A stretch of 64,000 nucleotides of DNA, from NCBI RefSeq assembly GCF_003014735.1, contig NZ_PYAX01000001.1:744001-808000 (forward strand), in the 5' to 3' direction. Below the pieces are notes generated by a model. The model did not search any database. It was given only the letters and a program-made list of their open reading frames with translations, and was not told where the DNA came from. Origin of the DNA: Saccharothrix carnea (GTDB lineage Bacteria; Actinomycetota; Actinomycetes; Mycobacteriales; Pseudonocardiaceae). The stretch's first letter is position 1, and each line of letters begins with the position of its first letter. Below are positions 7,774 to 15,479 of this stretch, piece after piece. Position numbers and translations under genes: made by a program.

Positions 7774-8280
7774 GTGGACCTGCGCCGCGCCCGTCCCGCC
7801 GACCTCGACCAGGTCGCCGCACTGGACGACTCGTTCACCACCGACACCGCGCTCGACGTCGTGGTCACGGCCGAGGGCTTCGCACTGCGACCGACGACGG
7901 TCGACCCGCCGTTGCACAAGGTCTTCCCGCCCGACGACGACCCGGGCGGCACGGTTTTCGTCGCCGCGGACGGCCCACGCGTGCGCGGGTTCGTCAGCGT
8001 CCACCTCGAAGACTGGCACCGGCGGCTGGTGATCGGACAGGTGACCGTCGCCCCGGACTATCGGGGGCGCGGCATCGGCCGGGCGCTCGTGGACCACGCC
8101 TGCGCCCACGGCCGCGAGCACGGCGCGCTGACCGCGTGGCTGGAGACGTCGTCGGTGAACGTGCCCGCCGTGCGCGCCTACGAACGGATGGGGTTCGCGT
8201 TGTGCGGCCTGGACACCACGTTCTACCGGGGCACGCCCGCCGAGGGTGAGATCGCGCTGTTCTTCGCCCGAGACCTCTAG
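7774..8280 (+). CDS. GNAT acetyltransferase, streptothricin-acetyltransferase-like
   Basis: The 168-residue protein has the GNAT acetyl-CoA signature VTVAPDYRGRGIGRALVDHA (residues about 90-109). It ends with YERMGFALCGLDTTFYRG and EIALFFARDL, which resemble the C-termini of streptothricin acetyltransferases. It should acetylate an amine, perhaps an antibiotic or a toxic metabolite. It starts at GTG 7774, two bases after the MFS stop, so translational coupling is likely. Its last codons and stop are the first unit of a 17-bp tandem repeat. Substrate specificity is an inference from the C-terminal resemblance only. Confidence 0.85.
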   Translation: MDLRRARPADLDQVAALDDSFTTDTALDVVVTAEGFALRPTTVDPPLHKVFPPDDDPGGTVFVAADGPRVRGFVSVHLEDWHRRLVIGQVTVAPDYRGRGIGRALVDHACAHGREHGALTAWLETSSVNVPAVRAYERMGFALCGLDTTFYRGTPAEGEIALFFARDL

Positions 8281-8351
8281 CAGCCCGAGACCTCTAGCAG
8301 CCCGAGACCTCTAGCAGCCCGAGACCTCTAGCGGCCCGAGACCTCTAGCAG
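8267..8351. repeat. Five tandem copies of a 17-bp unit joining two convergent stop codons
   Basis: The unit CCCGAGACCTCTAGCAG is repeated five times (8267, 8284, 8301, 8318, 8335); the fourth copy has one change (GCGG). The first copy contains the TAG of the acetyltransferase gene and the last contains the reversed TAG of the AraC gene. Each copy carries the palindrome CTAG, so every unit offers a stop on both strands. Confidence 0.95.
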
Positions 8352-9037
8352 GATGAAGCCGCAGGCAGGTGGCCGGACACGTAAGCGCCGGGCGGGACGC
8401 CCATCGTGGCCCGGAACTCGCGGCTCAGGTGGGCTTGGTCGTAGTAGCCCAGTTCGGCCGCCAGGCGTGCCCACCCGCCGTGCCCGCCCCGCGCCACCAC
8501 CCGGCGCACCCGGTCGACGCGCGCGTACTGCTTGGGCGACAACCCGACCGCCCTGGTGAACAGCGTCCGCAGGTGCCGTTCGCTGACGTCCAGCGCCCGC
8601 GCCGTCTCCGCCACGCCCCGCGTGCGCAGCAGCCGTGCCGCCGCGTGCACCAGGTCCGACCGCCGCGGATCGGCCGACGAAACCCGGTCGAGCAGCACGG
8701 ACACCAACTCGGCCTCGTCACCCACCGACCGGCCCCACAGCTCGCTCAACGGCACCACCCGGCCGGCCAGCTCGTCCACCGGCACGTCCAGCACCGCCTG
8801 CGCCCGCCCCGGCGTCAACCGCACGACCGTCCGCCGCGCCGACCGCCAGGTGTAGTACCGCGCCCGGTCGCGCGGCCCGACGACCACGGCGCCCTTGGTC
8901 TGCGAGCACACCACCAGCGTGGCGGCCGGGTCCGGTTCGAGGACGAACGTGTCACCCTCGAACGACTGGCTACCGATCGTGCTGACCCACGGCCGCAAAC
9001 CCCGCTCCACGGCCACCACAACCACCGAAACGTCCAA
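8345..9037 (-). CDS. AraC family transcriptional regulator
   Basis: About 230 residues. The N-terminal 110 residues form a ligand-binding domain of the type seen in short AraC regulators, with GRAQAVLDVPVDELAGRVVPLSELWG as its end. The C-terminal 100 residues are the double helix-turn-helix: ARALDVSERHLRTLFTRAVG, then WARLAAELGYYDQAHLSREF and the TMGVPPGAY tail. The TTG at 9037 follows GAGG-type purines; a GTG at 9025 is an alternative. It is divergent from an NmrA-like gene 33 bp away, which it probably controls. The reading frame extends far upstream antisense to that gene, but only the part from about 9037 is coding. Confidence 0.85.
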   Translation of the reverse strand: MDVSVVVVAVERGLRPWVSTIGSQSFEGDTFVLEPDPAATLVVCSQTKGAVVVGPRDRARYYTWRSARRTVVRLTPGRAQAVLDVPVDELAGRVVPLSELWGRSVGDEAELVSVLLDRVSSADPRRSDLVHAAARLLRTRGVAETARALDVSERHLRTLFTRAVGLSPKQYARVDRVRRVVARGGHGGWARLAAELGYYDQAHLSREFRATMGVPPGAYVSGHLPAASSC

Positions 9038-9070
9038 GACCTTCCCACCTCGGCGAACCAGACTCGTGGC

Positions 9071-9844
9071 ATGTTCCTGATCACGGGTGCCACCGGCACC
9101 GTCGGCCGCGAAGTCGTCCGCCTCCTCACCGACCGCGACGTCGGCTTCCGCGCCCTGTCCCGCACCCCCACCGGCGACCAGGTCCACGGCGACCACACCG
9201 ACCCGGCGTCCCTGGACCGGGCCTTCGAGGGCGTGGACGCGCTGTTCCTGCTCGGACCGGGCACGCCCGACCTGCCCGCCCACGACTCGGCCGTGCTGGA
9301 CGCCGCCGAGCGCGCGGGCGTGGCCAAGGTGGTGAAGCTGTCGTCCATCCCGGTCGGCCCGGTCGCCGCGTGGCACCGTCCCGGCGAAGAGGCGGCGCGG
9401 GCGTTCCCGTCGTGGACGTTGTTGCGCCCCACCGTGTTCGCGTCGAACTCGCTCCAGTGGGCTCCGCTGATCACCGCCGGCGAGCCGATCCCGAACGCCA
9501 TGGGCCCCGTCAAGCTCGGCGTCGTGGACCCGCGCGACATCGCGGAGGTGGCGGTGCAAGCCCTGCTCCACGACCACCACGGGCGGACGTACACGCTCAC
9601 CGGCCCGGAACTCCTCGCCCTCCCCGACCAGGTCGCCGTGCTGGCGGACGTCCTCGGCCGCGAGCTGTCCTCCGTGGACGCACCGCCGGACGTCCTGCCC
9701 GCGGCGTACGCCGAGGCCATGTCCACGATCCGCGTCGAGGACGTCTCGGTCCTGTCGGACGACATCGCCCACGTCCTGGGCCGTCCGCCGCGTACTTACG
9801 CCACCTGGGCGCGCGAGTGCTTCCCGGGGCTCGCGACTACGTAG
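9071..9844 (+). CDS. NmrA-like NAD(P)H-binding protein
   Basis: A 257-residue atypical SDR of the NmrA/QOR2 group. It begins directly with the Rossmann motif MFLITGATGTVGREV and has HGDHTDPASL, then VKLSSIPVG and the LLRPTVFASNSL segment typical of NAD(P)H-dependent quinone or flavin reductase-like proteins. It probably senses or uses NAD(P)H in redox or detoxification reactions. No Shine-Dalgarno is visible in the 33 bp to the divergent AraC gene, so a leaderless mRNA is likely. It is followed 43 bp later by a DUF6328 gene. Confidence 0.9.
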   Translation: MFLITGATGTVGREVVRLLTDRDVGFRALSRTPTGDQVHGDHTDPASLDRAFEGVDALFLLGPGTPDLPAHDSAVLDAAERAGVAKVVKLSSIPVGPVAAWHRPGEEAARAFPSWTLLRPTVFASNSLQWAPLITAGEPIPNAMGPVKLGVVDPRDIAEVAVQALLHDHHGRTYTLTGPELLALPDQVAVLADVLGRELSSVDAPPDVLPAAYAEAMSTIRVEDVSVLSDDIAHVLGRPPRTYATWARECFPGLATT

Positions 9845-9887
9845 GCCGACCGATGTCTCCGCAAACGTGCGGGCACACAGTGGACCC

Positions 9888-10439
9888 ATGAACGACGACC
9901 AGTGGAACACCCCCGCCCGCGACGAGACCCCGGCACAGCGCAACGACCGGAACTACGGGGAGATACTGCAGGAGATGCGGGTCGCGCAGACCGGCGTGCA
10001 GTTGCTGCTGGCGTTCCTGCTCACCCTGGCGTTCACGCCGAAGTTCGGCACCCTGAACACCTTCCAGCTCGACGTCTACGTGCTCAGCCTGGTGCTGGGC
10101 GCGACCTCCACCGCGCTGCTGATCGCGCCGGCGCCGTTCCACCGCCTGGTGTTCCGGCGCCGGCTCAAGTCCCAGCTCGTGCGCACGTCGAGCCACCTCC
10201 TGCTGGCGGGCCTGGTGCTGCTCAAGCTCGCGCTGGCGGCGGCGTTGCTGCTGATCCTGGACGTGGTGCTCGGCCGGTGGCCCGCCGTGTGGGTCACCGG
10301 CGGCATCGTGGCCTGGTTCAGCTTCTGGTGGTACCTCTTGCCACTGCGGTATCGGCTAACCCGACGCGCCCAAGTGCCGGACCGCCTCACGGGCGATGTC
10401 GGTGCGCGACCGGACGCCGAGCTTCGCGAGCACGTGTGA
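9888..10439 (+). CDS. DUF6328 family membrane protein
   Basis: The 183-residue protein has a polar N-terminus (about 40 residues), the family-typical EILQEMRVAQTGVQLLLAFLLTLAF segment and four hydrophobic helices between about 45 and 160. Function is unknown; such proteins are widespread in actinobacteria. The ATG at 9888 is the only good start. The last 28 codons run antisense to the DNA-binding end of the LAL regulator gene (84-bp overlap), so the natural C-terminus is unusually long. Confidence 0.8.
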   Translation: MNDDQWNTPARDETPAQRNDRNYGEILQEMRVAQTGVQLLLAFLLTLAFTPKFGTLNTFQLDVYVLSLVLGATSTALLIAPAPFHRLVFRRRLKSQLVRTSSHLLLAGLVLLKLALAAALLLILDVVLGRWPAVWVTGGIVAWFSFWWYLLPLRYRLTRRAQVPDRLTGDVGARPDAELREHV

Positions 10440-13022
10440 CACGTGCGTGGCCACCGTGCGGCCGGACAGGAACAGCCGTTCCCCGATCTGCCGGTTCGAC
10501 AGCCCGGTCACCACGAGCTCGGTGACCTTCAGCTCCATCGGCGTCAGGCTCTCCCAGCCGTGCGTGGCCCGCCGGTGCTTGGCGTGCGGGCCGCGCCGGA
10601 TGCCGTGCACGCGCAACCGCGCCAGCAGCCGGGTCGAGTCCCAGTCCGCGCCGAGTTCCGCGTGCACGTCCACGGCGTGGCTCAGCGCCGCCCGCGCCGA
10701 CGTCCGGTCACCCGCCGCCGCGAACAGCTCCGCCGCACCGGCCAGCGCCTTGGCCCGGAACAGCGGCCGTCCCGCCAACCGGTACTCCTCGGCCGCGTGC
10801 AGCAGCCCGACCGGGTCGGCCGACACCAGCGCCCGGCAGTAGGCGGCGGACGCCCGGCGGTGCGGCACGGCCGGTTCGGCGGCCAGCGCCTCGGCGTGCG
10901 CGACCGCCGCGGAGGCGTCCTCGCCCAGCGCGACGGCCAGCCGCACGAAGTCCGGCAGCAGGTCTTCCACGCAGTCCCACCCGGTCAGCACCGACCACGC
11001 CTCGCGCACCCGTCCGGCCTGCTCCAGCGACAGGCTCACGGCCAGCGCCAACGGCCCGATCACGTGCCCTTCCAACCCCGTGCCCGCCGCGTCGAGGTGG
11101 CCTCGGGCGCCCGCCGCGTCACCCCGGTGCAGGTGGATCAACGCCGCCACGCCGTGGTCGCAGCGCGACACCATCGGGTGCTTCAGGTCGTCGGCCAGCA
11201 GGTCGACGTCGACCAGCGCCTCGTCCCACCGGCCCGCGTCCAGCAGCAGCTGCCCCAACGCGCTCTGCGCCTGCGCGAGCCGCACCAGGTTGCCGACCTG
11301 GTCGGCTGCGTGCCGCACCACCTGCGCGGACGCGATCGCCTCGGCGCCGCGGTCCAGCTCGCCCAACGTCACGGCCTGGTTGATCTGCAGCAGCAGCCGC
11401 AGGTCCGACGCCGCCGGCTCGCCCATGGCCACCGCGAGCGCCCGGTCGAACAGCGGCAGCGCCTCGGCCATCCGGCCACGGGCCATCGCCACGATCGTGC
11501 GCACGTGCAGCGCCCAGCTCGTGGCCCACCGGTCGCCGCCGACCAGCGCGGCCTGCGCGAGCCGTTCGGCGTCGTCCAGCCCGCCGATGTCCCAGTGCGC
11601 GCGGGCGGCCAGCACGAGCAGCCGGGCCCGGTCCGCCGGCGTGACGTCCGGCGCCGCGAGCGCGCGCTCCACCTCCACCAACGTCTCGGCCGAACGCCCG
11701 GTCATGCTGCGGCACTGCGCCAACGTCCAGTGCAGGTCCACGAGCGTGCCGTGCTCCAACCCGGCCAGCGCGACGGCCTCCGCGCCGTGGTGGTCGCCCA
11801 GCCGGAACCTCGCCTCGGCCAGGTGCGCCAGCAGCACACCGCGCCGGGCACCGGCGTTCGGCGCGACCACGACCCGGCCGAACAGGTCCACGGCGGCCTC
11901 GGGCGCGTGCGCCACCAGCATCGAGCCGTGCGCGACCAGCCAGTCCGTCGCCCAGTCGGGCATCCGGTCGTCGGCGGCGAGCAGCTGCCGGGTCACCCGG
12001 TCCACGCCCGCGCCCGTGTCGGCCAGCGCCCGTGCCGCTTCGGCGTGCCACGCGGCCCGTGCCGCCTCGGGCACCTCGTCGTACAGCGCGGTGCGCACCA
12101 GCGGGTGCCGGAACGACAGGCCGGCCGTGCCGTCCACCAGCACGCCCGCCACGGTCGCCTCCTGCAACGCGGGCAGCAGGTCCACCACCCGCAGCCCGAG
12201 CACCGCGGCCAGGTCGGCGACCGGGAAGTCCACGCCGAGCAGCGCGGCGGCCACGAGCACGCGCCGCACGTCCGCGCCGAGGAACCCGATCCGGTCCGCG
12301 ATCGCGGCCGACAGCGACGGCGGCACGCCGGCGTCGACCAGCCGGGCCGTGCCGGTGGCGTCGACCTCGACGGCGGCACCGCGCAACAGCGCCTCGACCA
12401 GTTCGACCAGGTAGAGCGGATTGCCTCCGGCGTCCTCGGCCAGCCGCGCCAACGCCTCGTCCGGCGTGCCGCCCGCCAGTCGGCCGGTCAGCTCCACCAC
12501 CGCGGCCGGCGCGAGGCGCGGCAGCGGCAGCCGGGGCACTCCCTTGCGCAGCACGGCCAGGTCGTCCCGACGTGGCAACGGCCGCAGCACGCCGACCAGC
12601 AGCAGCGGCAGTTGCGGCACCAGGCCCGCCAGCCGCCGCCACACCGCGACGCTCGCCTCGTCCGCCCACTGCAGGTCGTCCAACACCAGCACCACCGGGC
12701 CGATCGCGCACAGGTCGTCCACGCGCGCCAGCAGGCGCTCGGCGGTGACCGCGGCGCTCTCGGACCTGGCCACGGCGAGCGCGTCGAGCAGCGGCAGCAG
12801 CGGGAGGGGACGACCCAGCTCGTCGCCCGCGCCCCGGCACACCCGGAAGCCGCGGGCCGCCGCCGCGTCGCACGCCGCCCGGACCAGCGCCGTCTTGCCG
12901 ATCCCCGGCTCGCCCTCGACGAGCAGCGCGGTGCCCCGCCCCTGGCCCAGCTCGTCCACCAGCGCCAGGAGGCGGTCCAGCTCACGCTCGCGGCCCGCGA
13001 GACGCACTGTGACGGCGCGCAC
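10356..13022 (-). CDS. LAL-type (large ATP-binding LuxR) transcriptional regulator
   Basis: The 888-residue protein carries an N-terminal AAA ATPase domain with Walker A GEPGIGKTAL (about 37-46) and Walker B VVLVLDDLQWAD (about 120). A long alpha-helical TPR-like middle (about 350-800) follows, then a C-terminal LuxR helix-turn-helix (about 820-885; LTPMELKVTELVVTGLSNRQ, LFLSGRTVATHVSHVLAKLG). LAL regulators integrate ATP and an unknown inducer and often control secondary metabolism or sugar use. The GTG at 13022 is the outermost start and a GTG at 13007 is possible. The gene is divergent from a 33-residue secreted peptide gene, which may be a target or a ligand source. Confidence 0.93.
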   Translation of the reverse strand: MRAVTVRLAGRERELDRLLALVDELGQGRGTALLVEGEPGIGKTALVRAACDAAAARGFRVCRGAGDELGRPLPLLPLLDALAVARSESAAVTAERLLARVDDLCAIGPVVLVLDDLQWADEASVAVWRRLAGLVPQLPLLLVGVLRPLPRRDDLAVLRKGVPRLPLPRLAPAAVVELTGRLAGGTPDEALARLAEDAGGNPLYLVELVEALLRGAAVEVDATGTARLVDAGVPPSLSAAIADRIGFLGADVRRVLVAAALLGVDFPVADLAAVLGLRVVDLLPALQEATVAGVLVDGTAGLSFRHPLVRTALYDEVPEAARAAWHAEAARALADTGAGVDRVTRQLLAADDRMPDWATDWLVAHGSMLVAHAPEAAVDLFGRVVVAPNAGARRGVLLAHLAEARFRLGDHHGAEAVALAGLEHGTLVDLHWTLAQCRSMTGRSAETLVEVERALAAPDVTPADRARLLVLAARAHWDIGGLDDAERLAQAALVGGDRWATSWALHVRTIVAMARGRMAEALPLFDRALAVAMGEPAASDLRLLLQINQAVTLGELDRGAEAIASAQVVRHAADQVGNLVRLAQAQSALGQLLLDAGRWDEALVDVDLLADDLKHPMVSRCDHGVAALIHLHRGDAAGARGHLDAAGTGLEGHVIGPLALAVSLSLEQAGRVREAWSVLTGWDCVEDLLPDFVRLAVALGEDASAAVAHAEALAAEPAVPHRRASAAYCRALVSADPVGLLHAAEEYRLAGRPLFRAKALAGAAELFAAAGDRTSARAALSHAVDVHAELGADWDSTRLLARLRVHGIRRGPHAKHRRATHGWESLTPMELKVTELVVTGLSNRQIGERLFLSGRTVATHVSHVLAKLGVRSRTDIAREAVRHLGASG

Positions 13023-13046
13023 ACCGTGAGAATACGGCGCTAACGG

Positions 13047-13085
13047 CAGGTTAACAAGATGTTACATTGCGTGGCAATTAACCTG
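13047..13085. promoter_or_regulatory. Inverted repeat in the AT-rich promoter between LAL regulator and peptide gene
   Basis: CAGGTTAA (13047-13054) is mirrored by TTAACCTG (13078-13085) with a 23-base AT-rich spacer. The region 13030-13115 is far richer in A and T than its surroundings, as expected for a divergent promoter. It may be the operator of the LAL regulator. Confidence 0.5.
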
Positions 13086-13191
13086 ATCGTCAACCAGTTA
13101 TCCGATTGTTCACGCCGATTCCGCTCCGCGTCCCTCCGACTGCTGCCACGGTAATCGCCGGAATTCCCCGTCCCTGTCGACTGGAGAACGC

Positions 13192-13293
13192 ATGCGAATC
13201 GCCCGAGTGCTCGTCGCCGTCCTGCTGGTGGCCTCCTTCACCACTGCCGCGCAGCTCTCCACCAGCCCGTTCGGCGGAATGCCCTACAACTGA
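13192..13293 (+). CDS. Small secreted peptide (33 residues)
   Basis: A short reading frame starts at ATG 13192 with a GGAG Shine-Dalgarno at 13182-13185, six bases upstream of the start. It encodes MRIAR, a hydrophobic core of about 12 residues (VLVAVLLVASFTT), an A-A-Q signal-peptidase-like site, and a tail ending STSPFGGMPYN, then TGA. It looks like a signal peptide releasing a peptide of about 11-13 residues. It lies divergent from the LAL regulator behind a shared AT-rich promoter. I do not recognise the mature sequence. A pheromone, a bioactive peptide or a processed lipid-modified leader are all possible. Confidence 0.6.
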   Translation: MRIARVLVAVLLVASFTTAAQLSTSPFGGMPYN

Positions 13294-13386
13294 CCGGCGG
13301 TATTCCAATCGGGCGGGCAACATTCCACCCGGGTTGGTGAATGGCTACGAATAGGGGTCGCCCGGACAACGGAGTCCGGCGAGCCC

Positions 13387-13404
13387 GTTCGGTGGGCACC
13401 GAAC
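13387..13404. promoter_or_regulatory. Perfect inverted repeat upstream of a membrane protein gene
   Basis: GTTCGGTG at 13387-13394 is mirrored by CACCGAAC at 13397-13404 with a two-base spacer, an 18-bp perfect dyad 46 bp before the GTG at 13451. It is a good candidate operator for a dimeric repressor; the regulator is not identifiable from the sequence. Confidence 0.5.
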
Positions 13405-13450
13405 ATTCGTTCTTCTCCCGCGCTGGACGGGGCCACTACGCTGCGGAAGC

Positions 13451-13975
13451 GTGGCAACGGCTGCCCCGACGCGAGGCGCCGCGCGCGTCCTGCGCTGCGG
13501 CGCGGTCGGCCTGTGCACCGGCCTGCTGGCCGTGCTCGCCCACGCGACCGGCGGCGGCCACGTGCCGTCGCTGCCCCACGTGCTGGTGTTCGCGCTGGCC
13601 ATGGCGTGGACGTGCGTGCCGCTGGCCGACCGGCAGCTCGGGTTCGTCGACCTGCTCGGCCTGGTCGGCGTGGTGCAGGTGGCCGCGCACGTGTTCCTCG
13701 GCGTGCTGTCGCGGCACCCGCGCGAGGTGCTGCCGTCGCCGTCGATGCTGCTGACCCACCTCGTGGCCACCGCGATCGTCGTCGCCGCCCTGGCGGGCTT
13801 CGAGCAGGCCGTGTTCCGGTTGGCCGCGGCCCTGGCCGCCGTGCTGCCGCGCCCGCTGTGCCCGCGGCCCGCGTTCGCGCCGCTGCGCATCCCGATCGCC
13901 GCCCACCCGCCGCAGCCCCTCTCCGAGGTGCTGCGCCGCCGCACGCTCCCCCGGCGAGGTCCACCCAACTCCTAG
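13451..13975 (+). CDS. Small membrane protein of unknown function, upstream of PepSY
   Basis: A 174-residue protein with four to five hydrophobic segments between residues 12 and 135, separated by His-containing loops (for example LAHATGGGHVPSLPHVL and HVFLGVLSRHPREVLPSPSMLLTH), and an Arg/Pro-rich C-terminus. Together with the following PepSY gene it resembles copper- or metal-associated two-gene sets in actinobacteria, but the family is not one I can name with certainty. GTG 13451 follows GGAAG. The frame stop lies inside the left arm of a structured element that precedes the PepSY gene. Confidence 0.7.
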   Translation: MATAAPTRGAARVLRCGAVGLCTGLLAVLAHATGGGHVPSLPHVLVFALAMAWTCVPLADRQLGFVDLLGLVGVVQVAAHVFLGVLSRHPREVLPSPSMLLTHLVATAIVVAALAGFEQAVFRLAAALAAVLPRPLCPRPAFAPLRIPIAAHPPQPLSEVLRRRTLPRRGPPNS

Positions 13976-14040
13976 GTATGCGCACCTCCCCACCACCGTC
14001 CCGGTTCCGGGACCGGTGGCATCCCCCCATACCCAGGAGT
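13968..14040 (+). promoter_or_regulatory. Two-tier hairpin that would hide the PepSY ribosome-binding site
   Basis: Bases 13968-13980 pair with 14028-14040 with one mismatch, and inside them 13993-14004 pairs with 14007-14019 (one bulge). The left outer arm contains CTCCT and the right contains AGGAG (14035-14039), the Shine-Dalgarno of the gene starting at 14048. The structure therefore encloses the ribosome-binding site. It may also be read as a DNA operator, because the right half contains the ATACCC seen in copper-sensor sites. Confidence 0.55.
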
Positions 14041-14047
14041 TCCCGCC

Positions 14048-15340
14048 ATGACCGAGTCCTGGCGCGGCCTCGTGCTGCGCTTCCACTTCTACGCGGGCGT
14101 GCTCGTCGGCCCGTTCGTGCTGATCGCCGCCCTCACCGGCGTGCTCTACGCCGCGACACCACAACTGGAGTCGTGGCTGTACGCGGACCACCTGCGGGTG
14201 CCCGCGTCCACGTCGTCCGTGCCGCTGTCGGAGCAGGTGAAGGCAGCGGTGGCCACCCGACCGGGCGACGACCTGGTCGCCATCCGCCCCGCGCCCGAGC
14301 CGGGCACCACGACCCGCGTGCTGTTCGGCGGCGACGGCGACGCGCTGCCGACCGTGTTCGTCAACCCCGCGGACGGCGCCGTGGTCGGCGAGCTGATGAC
14401 CTACGGCACCAGCGGCGTGCTGCCGCTGCGCACCACGATCGACCAGCTGCACCGCAACCTGATGCTCGGCGAACCCGGCCGGCTCTACAGCGAGCTGGCC
14501 GCGTCCTGGCTGTGGGTGGTGGCGCTGGGCGGCGTGTTCCTCTGGTTCAGCCGCCGTCGCGCGCAACGCACCAAGCCGACCACCCGCAAGCACGCCACCG
14601 TGGGCCTGTGGGTGCTGGTCGGCGCGCTGTTCCTGTCCGCGACCGGGCTGACCTGGTCGACCTACGCCGGTGAGAACGTCGCCGACCTGCGGAAGGCGCT
14701 CAACTGGACCACGCCCGCGCTGGCCGGCGGCGGCGACCACGCCGGGCACGACATGTCCAACCCCATCCCGGCGCCCCCGGGCCAGGTGGACTCCGTGCTG
14801 GCCACCGCCCGGTCGGCGGGCATCGACGCCGGGCTGATCGAGATCAAGGTGCCGCCGATGGCGGGCATGGCGTGGAACGTCACCGAGATCGACCGCTCGT
14901 GGCCCACGCAGGTGGACGCGGTCGCGGTCAACGGGGACGTGGTGGACGAGGTGCGGTTCGCCGACTACCCGTTGGCGGCCAAGCTCACCCGGTGGGGCAT
15001 CGACCTGCACATGGGCGTGCTGTTCGGCTGGCCCAACCAGCTCCTGCTGCTGGCCGTCGGGCTCGGCCTGGTGGCACTGGTGGTCCTGGGCTACCGGATC
15101 TGGTGGCTGCGCCGGCCGACCCTCGGCTTCGGCCGACCGGTGCCGCGCGGGCAGTGGCGGAAGGTGCCGCGGGCGCAGCTCGTCGCGGTGCTGGTGGTGG
15201 CCGCGGCCGTGGGCTGGTTCGTGCCGCTGCTCGGGGTGAGCCTGGTGGCGTTCCTGCTGGTCGACGCGGTGCTGAGCGCGCGGTCGCGGCGCCGGAAGGC
15301 CACCGGGTCGGAGGCGGAATCGTCGCCGGTCGCCGGATGA
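14048..15340 (+). CDS. PepSY-associated transmembrane protein
   Basis: The 430-residue protein has the PepSY-TM (PF03929) architecture. The first transmembrane helix is near residues 15-37 (FHFYAGVLVGPFVLIAALTG), and a long extracytoplasmic PepSY segment (about 40-150) is followed by helices near 160, 195, 325 and 390. The central loop contains GGGDHAGHDMSN (near 235), a His/Met/Asp cluster of the kind found in metal-handling proteins. Members are linked to iron or copper reduction and uptake, but no reaction is proven. ATG 14048 follows AGGAG that lies in a hairpin arm. It is the second gene of a likely two-gene operon. Confidence 0.87.
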   Translation: MTESWRGLVLRFHFYAGVLVGPFVLIAALTGVLYAATPQLESWLYADHLRVPASTSSVPLSEQVKAAVATRPGDDLVAIRPAPEPGTTTRVLFGGDGDALPTVFVNPADGAVVGELMTYGTSGVLPLRTTIDQLHRNLMLGEPGRLYSELAASWLWVVALGGVFLWFSRRRAQRTKPTTRKHATVGLWVLVGALFLSATGLTWSTYAGENVADLRKALNWTTPALAGGGDHAGHDMSNPIPAPPGQVDSVLATARSAGIDAGLIEIKVPPMAGMAWNVTEIDRSWPTQVDAVAVNGDVVDEVRFADYPLAAKLTRWGIDLHMGVLFGWPNQLLLLAVGLGLVALVVLGYRIWWLRRPTLGFGRPVPRGQWRKVPRAQLVAVLVVAAAVGWFVPLLGVSLVAFLLVDAVLSARSRRRKATGSEAESSPVAG

Positions 15341-15479
15341 GCCAAGTCCGCCGGGTGCGCCGCGCGCGCCGCTCGGGCCGGTAAACCGCGAGACGGTCGA
15401 GCCGGGTGCGGGTTAGCCTCCAGCCATGCGCTTCGGTTGACGCCCCCTACCGCCCCCGGCTCGGCCGCTGGCCCGCCTC

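Noticed and set aside
8267..8351. CRISPR-like array
   Set aside because: The five units are contiguous without unique spacers and lie over gene ends; this is a plain tandem repeat.
10443..13043. Long open frame antisense to the LAL regulator
   Set aside because: Low-complexity Arg/Gln/His sequence with no motif; the minus strand encodes clear ATPase and LuxR domains.
13294..13450. Second small peptide gene after 13293
   Set aside because: No frame with a Shine-Dalgarno and a hydrophobic core was found; the region holds only the GTTCGGTG dyad.
15438..15440. TGA in the MFS leader read as selenocysteine
   Set aside because: No SECIS-like hairpin is seen right after it, no known selenoprotein family matches, and the codon lies at residue five.
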